64,000 bases of DNA from Lacinutrix sp. WUR7 (GCF_016864015.1 NZ_CP045067.1:2862001-2926000), one strand, 5' to 3'. Positions 36,716 to 47,836 are shown, counted from the first letter of the stretch. Notes: generated from the letters alone by a model not told the origin. Translations and numbers: made by a program.

Positions 36716-36857
36716 TTTGTTTTCTTGTTAAATGGATATTATTATACGAAGCGCATTTATCTTCTAAGGCTATAGCGAAGTTAGATTCGAAGTACAAATA
36801 GTTCCATCTTTATACTTTGCAAAATACAAAAAATATTGTCTATTTTTGAAGCGAACT

Positions 36858-37913
36858 ATGATAGCAACGTACAAACAATACATTTTAAACTTTAAACAAG
36901 CCAGCGGAACTTCGCGAGGTGTTTTAAAAACGAAAGAAACTTGGTTTCTAATTGTAGAACATCAAGGTAAGAAAGGAGTAGGAGAATGCGGACTTTTTAG
37001 AGGTTTAAGTGCAGATGATGTTCCGCATTACGAAGAAAAACTGCAATGGACTTGCAACAACATCGATAAAGGTTTGGCATTTTTATTAACGGAACTCGTT
37101 GAATTTCCAAGCATTCAATTTGGATTAGAACAAGCTTTTGCTTCCTTAAAAAGTGAGAATCCTTTTATTCTGTTCCCTTCTCGTTTTACTAAAAGTGAAG
37201 ATAGTATTCCTATTAACGGATTAATTTGGATGGGAACCGAAGCTTTTATGAAGCAACAAATAAAAGATAAAATAGAAGCTGGTTTTAGTTGTATTAAAAT
37301 GAAAATTGGCGCCATAGATTTTCAAACGGAAATCGATTTACTACAATCTATCCGAAAAGAATTTACTTCCAAAGACGTCGAATTACGAGTAGATGCTAAT
37401 GGTGCTTTTCATCCTTCGGAAGCTTTAGAGAAATTGAAAATACTTTCAAATTTAGATTTACATTCCATAGAACAACCTATCAAACAAGGGCAAATTCAAG
37501 AAATGGCAAGACTTTGTGAAGAAACCCCTTTACCAATTGCATTAGATGAAGAATTAATTGGTGTTTTTGATGTAACAAAGAAAGAAGATTTGCTACTAAC
37601 TATAAATCCGCAATACATTATTTTGAAACCAAGTTTAGTTGGCGGATTTGCAGGCAGTCAAAATTGGATAGATATGGCTGAAAAACAAAATATTGGTTGG
37701 TGGATTACTAGTGCATTAGAAAGTAATATAGGGTTAAATGCAATTGCACAATTTACCTATACCTTGCAAAGTAAATTACCGCAAGGACTTGGTACAGGAA
37801 GTCTTTTTACCAATAATATTGAAAGTCCATTACAAGTAAAAAATGGTACATTGCGATACCAAAATAAAGCAAATTGGAAATTGAATAAAATGCTACAAGG
37901 ATTTGCATTGTAG
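36858..37913 (+). CDS. menC: o-Succinylbenzoate synthase
   Basis: An enolase-superfamily enzyme of menaquinone synthesis. About 351 residues from the ATG at 36858. The catalytic Lys pair and metal ligands are seen as FSCIKMKIG, RVDANGAF (Asp), SIEQPI (Glu) and ALDEEL (Asp), with ILKPSLVGG (Lys) at the end; the N-terminal cap has VGECGLFRGLS. An upstream TTG start (36846) is possible. It is followed by a CPBP protease and menE, in the same direction, so a menaquinone operon is likely. Confidence 0.93.
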   Translation: MIATYKQYILNFKQASGTSRGVLKTKETWFLIVEHQGKKGVGECGLFRGLSADDVPHYEEKLQWTCNNIDKGLAFLLTELVEFPSIQFGLEQAFASLKSENPFILFPSRFTKSEDSIPINGLIWMGTEAFMKQQIKDKIEAGFSCIKMKIGAIDFQTEIDLLQSIRKEFTSKDVELRVDANGAFHPSEALEKLKILSNLDLHSIEQPIKQGQIQEMARLCEETPLPIALDEELIGVFDVTKKEDLLLTINPQYIILKPSLVGGFAGSQNWIDMAEKQNIGWWITSALESNIGLNAIAQFTYTLQSKLPQGLGTGSLFTNNIESPLQVKNGTLRYQNKANWKLNKMLQGFAL

Positions 37914-37964
37914 TTTCAAATAAAAACTATCATTCCGAACTGGATTCGGAACTAATTTTTAGAT

Positions 37965-38945
37965 ATGTATATAGAACAAGCGTTTAAATCATTACATGAG
38001 TGGTGGAGATATTTACTAGGATTTATCATCATTTTTATAGTATGGCAATTAATAGGGTCTATTCCTTTAATAGCAGGAATATTTTATTCTTTAGGATTAG
38101 AAGGAATACAAAATGGAGATTTCCCTACAGATATTTCAGAAATGGCTGAAATTTTAGGCAGTAATTTATTTTTATTTTTAATGCTTTTAACTTTTGCTAT
38201 TGGCTTGGTTGGTGTAATATTTACTGCTAAAGTTATTCATCATCAATCTTTTACAGCGCTAACAACCGCAAGAAAAAAAATAGATTGGAGTAGGTTTTGG
38301 TTTGTTTTTATTCTTTGGGGAGCGGTGTCTTCATCTTTTGTTTTAATAGATTATTTTATGGAACCAGAAGGTTATGTTTGGAACTTTGAATTGGTACCAT
38401 TCTTAACACTAGCAGTAATTGCAATACTATTAATACCATTGCAAACCAGTATGGAAGAGTATCTTTTTAGAGGCTATTTAATGCAAGGATTAGGAGTTAT
38501 TACGAAAACAAAATGGTTTCCATTATTTTTCACCTCTATTGTTTTTGGGTTAATGCATTTAGCAAATCCGGAAGTAGAGCAACTAGGTTACATTATTATG
38601 GTGTATTATATTGGTACCGGATTCTTTTTAGGTATTATGACACTTATGGATGATGGTTTAGAACTAGCCTTAGGATTTCATGCTGCTAATAATTTATTTA
38701 CCGCTTTATTAGTAACAGCAGATTGGACCGCTTTTCAAACAAATTCACTTTTTAAAGATGTTTCTGAACCTACTTCGGCAGGATTTATGGATGTTTTTAT
38801 GCCTGTTTTTATCATTTTTCCTATTATTCTTTTTATTCTAGCTAAAAAATATAAATGGAGCAATTGGAGTGAAAAACTTTTAGGACGTGTTGCGGAACCA
38901 GTAAAAGAGGATTATAAAATAATAGATAGTGATTCCAGCATATAA
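37965..38945 (+). CDS. CPBP-family intramembrane glutamic endopeptidase
   Basis: A 326-residue polytopic protein with about 7-8 hydrophobic segments. The CPBP motifs EEYLFRGYLMQG, FGLMHLANPE and GFHAANNLF carry the Glu, His and Asn/His expected of the Rce1-like protease. The natural substrate is not known. It lies between menC and menE, and its 3' end overlaps menE by 17 bases, so the three are probably cotranscribed. Confidence 0.9.
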   Translation: MYIEQAFKSLHEWWRYLLGFIIIFIVWQLIGSIPLIAGIFYSLGLEGIQNGDFPTDISEMAEILGSNLFLFLMLLTFAIGLVGVIFTAKVIHHQSFTALTTARKKIDWSRFWFVFILWGAVSSSFVLIDYFMEPEGYVWNFELVPFLTLAVIAILLIPLQTSMEEYLFRGYLMQGLGVITKTKWFPLFFTSIVFGLMHLANPEVEQLGYIIMVYYIGTGFFLGIMTLMDDGLELALGFHAANNLFTALLVTADWTAFQTNSLFKDVSEPTSAGFMDVFMPVFIIFPIILFILAKKYKWSNWSEKLLGRVAEPVKEDYKIIDSDSSI

Positions 38946-40017
38946 TAAAATACACAATCGTTTTAAATTAAATAGCAGCTCTTTTTTATATGAAGATCTT
39001 GAAGAAGTAGCCTATAGTTATGTAAAAGAAGGCTTGCCTTTTGAGAAGGAAATAGGCAATTTTTTGATTGATTGGTTAGACGATAAAGACTATGTTTTTG
39101 TACAAACTTCGGGATCAACAGGAAAGCCAAAATCTATAAAACTGCAAAAGCAAGCCATGGTACATTCGGCAATTGCAACTGGTGATTTTTTTAAATTAAA
39201 ACCTGGAGATACAGCCTTGCATTGTTTGCCAAGTCAATATATAGCAGGAAAAATGATGCTAGTTCGTGCTATGATTTTAGGTTTAGAGTTGGATATTACA
39301 GAACCAACTAGTCAGCCAGTATTTGATTATGAAAAACATTACGATTTTTGCGCAATGGTACCTTTGCAACTTCAAAAAGTGAGAACGTATTGTAATAATA
39401 TCAAAAGTCTAATTGTTGGAGGAGCTTCGGTTTCTAGTAGTTTAAAAGAAGCAATTCAAGGAATCAAAACCAATGTATTTGAAACCTATGGAATGACGGA
39501 AACCATCACACATATTGCTGTTAAGAAGATTAATAATTTTAAAATTGAAACAGAATGTCATGCTGAACTTGTCGAAGCATCTCATTTCAAAACCCTTCCC
39601 AATATTCATATTTCTCAAGACGAAAGAAATTGTTTAATAATAGAAGCACCAAAGCTTTCTAAGGATAAAATAATAACCAATGATGTTGTAAAATTACATT
39701 CTGAAACTTCTTTTGAATGGTTTGGTAGATATGACAATGTGGTAAATTCTGGAGGAGTAAAATTATTTCCAGAACAGATTGAAGCAAAGCTAGAGTCTAA
39801 AATGAGTACTCGTTTTTTTATTAGTAAAGAAAAAGAGGAAACGCTTGGAGAATGCATCATTTTAGTAGTGGAAAGCAAAAGTAATACTGTGGATACTTCC
39901 GTTTTTCCTGGATTAACAAAATTTGAAATCCCGAAGAAAATCTATTCCGTAGAAAAATTTATAGAAAGTGCTAACGGTAAAATTCTTCGTCAGCAAACTT
40001 TAAAAAGCTTAAAATAG
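38929..40017 (+). CDS. menE: o-Succinylbenzoate--CoA ligase (AMP-forming)
   Basis: A 362-residue ANL-superfamily adenylating enzyme of menaquinone synthesis, shorter than classical MenE. Visible: TSGSTGKPKSI (phosphate loop), ETYGMTETITHIAVK, GRYDNVVNSGGVKLFPEQIE and the C-terminal NGKILRQQTLK (catalytic Lys). Start is GTG (38929), within the upstream gene. In-frame insertion: residues 209-219 (CHAELVEAS region) are encoded by a dispersed palindromic repeat. Confidence 0.9.
   Translation: MIPAYNKIHNRFKLNSSSFLYEDLEEVAYSYVKEGLPFEKEIGNFLIDWLDDKDYVFVQTSGSTGKPKSIKLQKQAMVHSAIATGDFFKLKPGDTALHCLPSQYIAGKMMLVRAMILGLELDITEPTSQPVFDYEKHYDFCAMVPLQLQKVRTYCNNIKSLIVGGASVSSSLKEAIQGIKTNVFETYGMTETITHIAVKKINNFKIETECHAELVEASHFKTLPNIHISQDERNCLIIEAPKLSKDKIITNDVVKLHSETSFEWFGRYDNVVNSGGVKLFPEQIEAKLESKMSTRFFISKEKEETLGECIILVVESKSNTVDTSVFPGLTKFEIPKKIYSVEKFIESANGKILRQQTLKSLK
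39556..39585. repeat. Dispersed palindromic repeat inserted in frame inside menE
   Basis: TGTCATGCTGAACTTGTCGA followed by AGCATCTCAT, with ATGCT/AGCAT arms. This is a common intergenic element of Bacteroidota, here within coding sequence and translated as CHAELVEAS. Confidence 0.75.
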
Positions 40018-40020
40018 TAT

Positions 40021-40051
40021 TTCACGCATTGAAAAGCATCGTTCACGCATT
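40021..40051. promoter_or_regulatory. Direct repeat TTCACGCATT, 21-base period
   Basis: TTCACGCATT occurs at 40021-40030 and again at 40042-40051, about two helical turns apart. Such an arrangement is typical of LytTR-type binding sites, but the binding factor is not known. Confidence 0.5.
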
Positions 40052-40080
40052 TGCGATTTTGTAACCTAAAGGTAAGGCAT

Positions 40081-40096
40081 AAGTTTACGTAAACTT
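40081..40096. promoter_or_regulatory. Perfect 16-base palindrome upstream of the vWA/SusC-plug gene
   Basis: AAGTTTACGTAAACTT, self-complementary, ends 14 bases before the ATG at 40111. It is a candidate operator, or hairpin in the 5' leader. Confidence 0.5.
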
Positions 40097-40110
40097 TAAA
40101 ACCAAACCTT

Positions 40111-42222
40111 ATGAAAAATGTATTACAATTATTTTTTGTGTTGTTGTTTACAATGCAATTACATGCACAAGAAAAATCAATATCAGGAGTTGTTAGTGAT
40201 GAGAATGGTCTACCACTTCCAGCAGCAGTAGTTATTGTAAAGGGAACAACCAACGGGGCTTCAACCGATTTTGACGGGAATTATGCTATAAAAGCAAATG
40301 AAAAAGATACTTTAATATTTAGCTATGTTGGCTATGTTAACAAATCTGAAATTGTTGGTAAATCGAATATCATTAATGTTTCCCTACAAGCAGACAATAC
40401 ATTAGACGAAGTGGTTGTTACTGCTTTAGGAATTAAAAGATACAGAAATAAACCTCAGACGGCCATGGAGGTTGTGAGAGCAGCGGAGTTGAATCAATCT
40501 TCCAATCCTAATATTATTCAAAGTTTAACTGGTAAAGTTTCAGGACTGCAAATTAACACTAAAAATAAGAATCAAAATCCACCTACTCGTATTGTTCTAC
40601 GTGGCAATCGTTCTACAGCAGGTAACAATAAAGCGGTAATTGTTATTGATGGTAAAATTGCTTCAGAAGAAGAATTAAGTAAGCTAAAACCTAATAAAAT
40701 AAAAGAAGTCAATGTTTTAAAAGGAGCAAATGGTGCTGCTTTATATGGAACTAGTGGTGGAAGTGGCGTTATTGTAGTGAACACCAAAAAAGGATCCTAT
40801 CAAGCGAAGCAACAGTTAAAAGTACTTAATGAATCGTATACAAAAATTCATGAAAATAAATTTAAAACCACAAGTGATTCACCTGTATCTACTTTTTCTA
40901 TTGATGTGGATAAAGCTTCTTATAGCAATGTTAGAAGAATGATTAATAATGGGCAAAATATTCCTGCAGATGCTGTGAAAATTGAAGAAATGGTAAATTA
41001 TTTCGATTATGACTATAAGCAACCAACAGGAGAGCATCCTTTTTCAATTCAAACAGAATTAGCAGTAACACCTTGGAATAGCCAAACCAAATTAGTAAAA
41101 ATAGGTTTACAAGGTAAAACGTATAGCAACCAAGAATTACCAGCAAGCAACCTTACTTTTTTGATAGATGTTTCCGGTTCTATGAGCTCACAAAATAAAT
41201 TACCTTTATTAAAATCAGCTTTTAAATTATTAGTAAATCAGTTACGTGAACAGGATAAAGTATCCATAGTTGTTTATGCAGGAGCTGCTGGAGTTGTACT
41301 AGAACCAACTTCTGGAAAAGATAAAAAGAAGATTTTAAAAGCATTACATAAATTACAATCAGGAGGATCTACTGCTGGAGGAGAAGGCATTGAACTTGCG
41401 TATGCTTTAGCAGAAAAGAACTTTAAAAAGAAAGGTAATAACCGAGTGATTCTTGCAACAGATGGCGATTTTAATGTTGGAGCTTCTAGTGATGCCGATA
41501 TGCAAACCTTAATTGAAGAAAAGCGTAAATCAGGAGTGTTTTTATCTGTTTTAGGATTTGGTTATGGAAACTATAAAGATTCTAAATTGGAAACATTAGC
41601 CGATAAAGGAAATGGGAATCATGCATTTATTGATACCATGCAAGAAGCACAAAAAGTGTTTGGAAAAGAATTTGGAGGTACATTGTATACTATTGCAAAA
41701 GACGTGAAAATTCAAGTGGAATTTAATCCGAGTAAAGTACAAGCATATAGATTGATTGGATATGAAAATAGAATGCTAGAAAATGAAGATTTTATGGATG
41801 ATACAAAAGATGCTGGCGAATTAGGTAGCGGACATACAGTAACTGCTTTATATGAAGTGATTCCGGTAGGTGTAGATAGTGCATATTTAAAAAGTATTTC
41901 GGATTTAAAATATACAAAAACAGAAGTATCTACTCATTTTCAAGATGAATTATTAACGGTAAAGTTTCGATATAAAAAACCAGATGGTAAGAAAAGCATA
42001 GAAATGGTACATGTGCAAAAAGACATCGTTGATACTGCTTCTCCAGATATGCAGTTTGCAGCAGCTGTGGCTTTATTTGGTATGCAATTAAGACAGTCTC
42101 AATTCTATAATAATTCGAGTGTTGAAGATGTTATTTCTTTAGCAAAATTAGGTAGAGGAGAGGATACACTTGGTTATCGATCAGAATTTATTAGATTGGT
42201 AAAGTCGTATGAAAGTCTGTAA
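40111..42222 (+). CDS. SusC-like plug fused to a von Willebrand A domain (barrel-less)
   Basis: A 703-residue exported protein: signal peptide MKNVLQLFFVLLFTMQLHAQ, carboxypeptidase-D-like domain (about 22-93, ISGVVSDENGLPLPAAVV), a SusC-type TonB plug (about 100-228, EVVVTALGIKR, LRGNRSTAG, VIVIDGKI, GTSGGSGVIVVNTKKG), then a vWA module with an N-terminal piece (FSIDVDKASYSNVRRMI), MIDAS DVSGSMS (353-359) and TDGDFNVG, and a DUF3520-type C-terminus. No TonB barrel follows the plug. Probably a periplasmic or outer-membrane scaffold; role unknown. Confidence 0.9.
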   Translation: MKNVLQLFFVLLFTMQLHAQEKSISGVVSDENGLPLPAAVVIVKGTTNGASTDFDGNYAIKANEKDTLIFSYVGYVNKSEIVGKSNIINVSLQADNTLDEVVVTALGIKRYRNKPQTAMEVVRAAELNQSSNPNIIQSLTGKVSGLQINTKNKNQNPPTRIVLRGNRSTAGNNKAVIVIDGKIASEEELSKLKPNKIKEVNVLKGANGAALYGTSGGSGVIVVNTKKGSYQAKQQLKVLNESYTKIHENKFKTTSDSPVSTFSIDVDKASYSNVRRMINNGQNIPADAVKIEEMVNYFDYDYKQPTGEHPFSIQTELAVTPWNSQTKLVKIGLQGKTYSNQELPASNLTFLIDVSGSMSSQNKLPLLKSAFKLLVNQLREQDKVSIVVYAGAAGVVLEPTSGKDKKKILKALHKLQSGGSTAGGEGIELAYALAEKNFKKKGNNRVILATDGDFNVGASSDADMQTLIEEKRKSGVFLSVLGFGYGNYKDSKLETLADKGNGNHAFIDTMQEAQKVFGKEFGGTLYTIAKDVKIQVEFNPSKVQAYRLIGYENRMLENEDFMDDTKDAGELGSGHTVTALYEVIPVGVDSAYLKSISDLKYTKTEVSTHFQDELLTVKFRYKKPDGKKSIEMVHVQKDIVDTASPDMQFAAAVALFGMQLRQSQFYNNSSVEDVISLAKLGRGEDTLGYRSEFIRLVKSYESL

Positions 42223-42228
42223 TAATTT

Positions 42229-42263
42229 AAAAGGCATTTGAATATATCAAATGCCTTTTTTTA
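42229..42263 (+). terminator. Rho-independent terminator of the vWA gene
   Basis: A 13-base perfect stem AAAAGGCATTTGA/TCAAATGCCTTTT (42229-42241 with 42247-42259), then more T. It may also serve the convergent carboxylase gene. Confidence 0.9.
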
Positions 42264-42278
42264 TTTTAAGGTGTTGTT

Positions 42279-43907
42279 CTATACCTGCAAAACGCCCAAA
42301 TTAAATTTCTTCTCAATAGGAGCATGGTCTGCAGCTTCAATTCCCATACTAATCCAAGTTCTGGTGTCTAATGGATTGATAACAGCGTCTGTCCAAATTC
42401 TGGAAGCCGCATAATAAGGTGATACTTGATTGTCGTATCTATCTTTTATTTTATTAAAAAGTTCTGCTTCTTTTTCTGGTGTAATTTCTTCTCCTTTTTT
42501 AAGTAAGGATGCTTTTTCAATTTGTAATAAAACTTTAGCAGCAGAATTACCACTCATTACGGCAAGTTCTGCACTTGGCCAAGCAACAATAAGTCTTGGG
42601 TCATAGGCTTTTCCACACATAGCGTAGTTTCCAGCTCCATAACTATTACCAATAATAATTGTGAATTTTGGAACTACAGAGTTACTAACCGCATTTACCA
42701 TTTTTGCACCATCTTTAATGATTCCTCCATGTTCACTTTTGCTTCCAACCATAAAACCAGTAACATCTTGTAAAAATACTAATGGAATTTTCTTCTGATT
42801 GCAATTCGCAATAAAACGCGTCGCTTTATCTGCACTGTCATTATAAATCACACCACCAAACTGCATTTCGCCTTTTGCATTTTTGACTAGTTTTCGCTGA
42901 TTGGCAACAATCCCAACAGCCCAACCATCAATTCTTGCATAAGCAGTGATAATCGATTTTCCGTAGCCAGCTTTATATTCGTCATACTCCGAGTTGTCTA
43001 CCAAACGTTTAATAATCTCGAACATATCATATTGATCTGCTCTCGATTTTGGAAGAATTCCGAAAATATCCTCTTGGTTTTCCAAAGGTTTTATTGCTTT
43101 CGCTCTATTAAAACCAGCTTTGTCATAATCACCAATTTTATCGATTAGCCTTTTAATAGTATCTAAAGCGTCTTTATCATCTTTCGCTTTATAATCGGTA
43201 ACACCAGAGATTTCACAATGTGTAGTTGCTCCACCAAGTGTTTCGTTGTCAATACTTTCACCAATTGCAGCTTTTACCAAATAGCTTCCTGCAAGAAAAA
43301 TACTTCCTGTTTTGTCTACTATTAAGGCCTCGTCACTCATTATAGGTAAATACGCTCCTCCAGCAACACAGCTTCCCATAACTGCAGAAATTTGCGTAAT
43401 TCCCATGCTACTCATCACAGCATTGTTTCTAAAAATGCGTCCGAAGTGTTCTTTATCTGGAAAAATTTCATCTTGCATTGGTAAATAAACACCTGCAGAA
43501 TCTACTAAGTATATTATTGGTAATCTGTTTTCTATCGAAATTTCTTGTGCCCGTAAATTCTTTTTTCCTGTGATAGGAAACCAAGCTCCGGCTTTCACTG
43601 TAGCATCATTTGCAACAACAACACATTGCTTTCCTTTTACGTATCCAATTTTAACAACTACTCCTCCTGAAGGACATCCACCATGTTCTTCATACATGCC
43701 ATCTCCTGCAAAAGCACCAATTTCTATGGACTTCGCTTTAGAATCTAATAGGTAATCGACACGCTCTCTAGCGGTCATTTTACCTTTTGCATGATGTTTA
43801 TCAATACGTTTTTGTCCGCCACCAAGTTTAACTTTGGCGAAACGTTTTGTTAAATCTGATACTAGAAGTTTATTGTGATCTTCGTTTTTATTGAAATTGA
43901 TATCCAT
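42279..43907 (-). CDS. Acyl-CoA carboxylase beta (carboxyltransferase) subunit
   Basis: A 542-residue carboxyltransferase of biotin-dependent acyl-CoA carboxylases. Visible: KMTARERVDYLLD, GDGMYEEHGGCPSGGVV, the CoA-binding GSCVAGGAYLPIMSDEA and the second carboxylase half GNSYGAGNYAMCGKAYDP with VAWPSAELAVMSGNSAAKV. It most resembles methylcrotonyl-CoA carboxylase beta; propionyl-CoA is possible. The biotin carboxylase partner is not nearby. It is divergent from the DoxX operon. Confidence 0.93.
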   Translation of the reverse strand: MDINFNKNEDHNKLLVSDLTKRFAKVKLGGGQKRIDKHHAKGKMTARERVDYLLDSKAKSIEIGAFAGDGMYEEHGGCPSGGVVVKIGYVKGKQCVVVANDATVKAGAWFPITGKKNLRAQEISIENRLPIIYLVDSAGVYLPMQDEIFPDKEHFGRIFRNNAVMSSMGITQISAVMGSCVAGGAYLPIMSDEALIVDKTGSIFLAGSYLVKAAIGESIDNETLGGATTHCEISGVTDYKAKDDKDALDTIKRLIDKIGDYDKAGFNRAKAIKPLENQEDIFGILPKSRADQYDMFEIIKRLVDNSEYDEYKAGYGKSIITAYARIDGWAVGIVANQRKLVKNAKGEMQFGGVIYNDSADKATRFIANCNQKKIPLVFLQDVTGFMVGSKSEHGGIIKDGAKMVNAVSNSVVPKFTIIIGNSYGAGNYAMCGKAYDPRLIVAWPSAELAVMSGNSAAKVLLQIEKASLLKKGEEITPEKEAELFNKIKDRYDNQVSPYYAASRIWTDAVINPLDTRTWISMGIEAADHAPIEKKFNLGVLQV

Positions 43908-43976
43908 GAATAAAAATTATTTGCTACGAATTTACAAAACCAAACCTTGTATAAAAAATGAATGTTTTGTTAAATA

Positions 43977-44004
43977 ATATTACATGGTAATATGTACCTA
44001 GGTA
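43977..44004. promoter_or_regulatory. Two adjacent palindromes, likely MarR operator
   Basis: ATATTAC-ATG-GTAATAT (43977-43993) with perfect 7-base arms, followed at 43995-44004 by the perfect palindrome TACCTAGGTA. It lies between the carboxylase gene and the DoxX/FMN-reductase/MarR operon, upstream of its -7 element; a MarR-encoding operon often controls itself this way. Confidence 0.65.
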
Positions 44005-44022
44005 GAGATGTTGTTTTTATAG

Positions 44023-44030
44023 TATATTTG
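44023..44030 (+). promoter_or_regulatory. -7 element of the DoxX/MarR operon
   Basis: TATATTTG matches TAnnTTTG and lies 23 bases before the first ATG. The palindromes at 43977-44004 cover the expected -33 region. Confidence 0.6.
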
Positions 44031-44053
44031 CTTTCAATTAAAACGAACTGAAA

Positions 44054-44410
44054 ATGAAAAGAGATAAAATTATTTTTTATGTAGCCACAGGATTACTAAC
44101 ATTATTGATGTTATTTTCCGTTAATATGTATTTTTTTAAACATGATGATGTAGCACAAATGTTTACAAGTTTTGGGTACCCAACTTATATTATTTATCCT
44201 TATGCTGTAGCGAAACTTTTAGGGTTATTTGCAATTTGGAATCCTAACTTTAAAATTATTAAAGAATGGGCTTATGCAGGTTTTTTCTTTGCCTTCATCT
44301 TGGCATTCTTTGCACATTATATGATTGGTGATGGCGGACAAACAGCAGCGTTAGTAGCACTAGTTCTATTAATAGTATCTTATATATTTAACAAAAAAAC
44401 ACAAAACTAA
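44054..44410 (+). CDS. DoxX-like membrane protein
   Basis: A 118-residue, four-helix membrane protein of the DoxX family (VATGLLTLLMLFSVNMYFF, AVAKLLGLFAIW, WAYAGFFFAFILAFFAHYM, LVALVLLIVSYIF). The exact role of DoxX proteins is not settled. It is the first gene of an operon with an NAD(P)H-FMN reductase and MarR regulator, suggesting a redox or electrophile response. Confidence 0.85.
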   Translation: MKRDKIIFYVATGLLTLLMLFSVNMYFFKHDDVAQMFTSFGYPTYIIYPYAVAKLLGLFAIWNPNFKIIKEWAYAGFFFAFILAFFAHYMIGDGGQTAALVALVLLIVSYIFNKKTQN

Positions 44411-44411
44411 T

Positions 44412-44942
44412 ATGAATAAAATAATAGCATTCGCGGGAAGTAATAGTAAAGAATCTATAAACAAGCAATTGGCAATTTATGCAGCTAATTTAGTGGAAGA
44501 TGCTAATGTTGATGTGTTAGATCTTAATGATTTTGAATTACCCCTTTATGGTATCGACTTAGAGACAGCACATGGTATTCCAGAAAATGCTAAAGCGTTT
44601 TTAGAGAAGATAAAATCATCGGATGGTATTGTTCTTTCTTTAGCAGAACATAATGGTGCTTATGCAACCGCATTTAAAAATATTTTTGATTGGATGTCTA
44701 GAATGGATGGAAAATTATGGAACAATAAACCAATGCTGCTTATGGCAACTTCTCCAGGAGCAAGAGGAGGAGCAACTGTTTTAGAAATTGCTAAAGGACG
44801 TTTTCCTTTTATGGGAGGAAATATTATTGCTGATTTTTCATTGCCTTCGTTTAATGATAATTTTGTAGATGGAAAGATTATTAATGAAGAACTAAATAAA
44901 GATATTACTGAAAAAGTAGCCTTGTTTAGTAAATCTCTTTAA
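44412..44942 (+). CDS. NAD(P)H-dependent FMN reductase (flavodoxin-fold)
   Basis: A 176-residue flavin reductase. The FMN phosphate loop is AGSNSKESINKQLA, LAEHNGAYATAFKNIFDWMSR is the conserved loop, and NKPMLLMATSPGARGG follows. Members reduce quinones, FMN, or metals. It starts 1 base after the DoxX stop. The substrate is probably an electrophile sensed by the MarR protein, as inference. Confidence 0.9.
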   Translation: MNKIIAFAGSNSKESINKQLAIYAANLVEDANVDVLDLNDFELPLYGIDLETAHGIPENAKAFLEKIKSSDGIVLSLAEHNGAYATAFKNIFDWMSRMDGKLWNNKPMLLMATSPGARGGATVLEIAKGRFPFMGGNIIADFSLPSFNDNFVDGKIINEELNKDITEKVALFSKSL

Positions 44943-44944
44943 GG

Positions 44945-45382
44945 ATGGGAAATATTTCTAAAGAGCTTAATTCTACATTTCCAAACCTTAAGATCAAAGC
45001 GATGCTTAACATTATGTTTACGGCAAATTGGATCCACAGTTATCATTATTCTTTTTACAAGCCCTTTAAAATTTCGTCACAGCAATATAATATTTTACGA
45101 ATTTTAAAAGGAGCAGGAGAAGCTTTAAAAGTGCAGACTATTAAAGAAAGGATGGTTGAAAAATCTCCGAATACTACTCGGTTAATGGATAAACTTTGTG
45201 CGAAAGATTTTATCGAACGAATTGCTTGCCCAAGTGATAGAAGAGTAGTGCATATAAAGATTACAAGCCAAGGTCTAAAATTATTAGAAGATATTTCTAA
45301 AGCAAACCGTAAAGATTTACTTAAAAACCTAACGGATGACGAAGCAATTCAATTAAGTGATTTACTAGATAAAATAAGATAG
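44945..45382 (+). CDS. MarR-family transcriptional regulator
   Basis: A 145-residue winged-helix regulator. The DNA-binding core reads SSQQYNILRILKGAGEALKVQ, then VEKSPNTTRLMDKL and the wing ACPSDRRVVHIKITSQGL. It binds as a dimer to palindromes; the site at 43977-44004 is the obvious candidate. Ligand (phenolic or oxidant) unknown. It starts 2 bases after the FMN reductase stop. Confidence 0.92.
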   Translation: MGNISKELNSTFPNLKIKAMLNIMFTANWIHSYHYSFYKPFKISSQQYNILRILKGAGEALKVQTIKERMVEKSPNTTRLMDKLCAKDFIERIACPSDRRVVHIKITSQGLKLLEDISKANRKDLLKNLTDDEAIQLSDLLDKIR

Positions 45383-45453
45383 AATGATGAGCAATACAGT
45401 ATTTTGTATGTAACTTATCAAAGTTTAATAACGACATTATATGACTTTTTTAA

Positions 45454-47535
<2,082 letters not shown>

Positions 47536-47653
47536 GGAAAGCCATTTTTATATAGAATATAATTCGTAAACGGTGTAAAAATTATCTAGTACTATTGGTT
47601 ATTAAACTAACAAAAAACCGATATTTGTATACTAACTAAAATGGAAATAGAAA

Positions 47654-47836
47654 ATGGCAATGAATAAAAATACAGTATTAGCTTGGGCTACATGGATTAT
47701 GATTTTTGTTGGTTTAGCATTAATTGCTTTAGGAGCATTTAGATATGATGATGTAGCAGGCTGGGGATTCGCAGCAGTAGGAATAGGATTTTTCTCTATT
47801 GCATGGGTATTTAATGCTTTAAAAGGAAGAATGTAA
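47654..47836 (+). CDS. Small two-helix membrane protein (CAL67264-type)
   Basis: A 60-residue protein with two membrane helices (AWATWIMIFVGLALIALGAF and GWGFAAVGIGFFSIAWVF). It is of the family known as CAL67264 membrane protein in flavobacteria; its function is unknown. It is upstream of ettA in the same direction, separated by 66 bases. Confidence 0.85.
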   Translation: MAMNKNTVLAWATWIMIFVGLALIALGAFRYDDVAGWGFAAVGIGFFSIAWVFNALKGRM

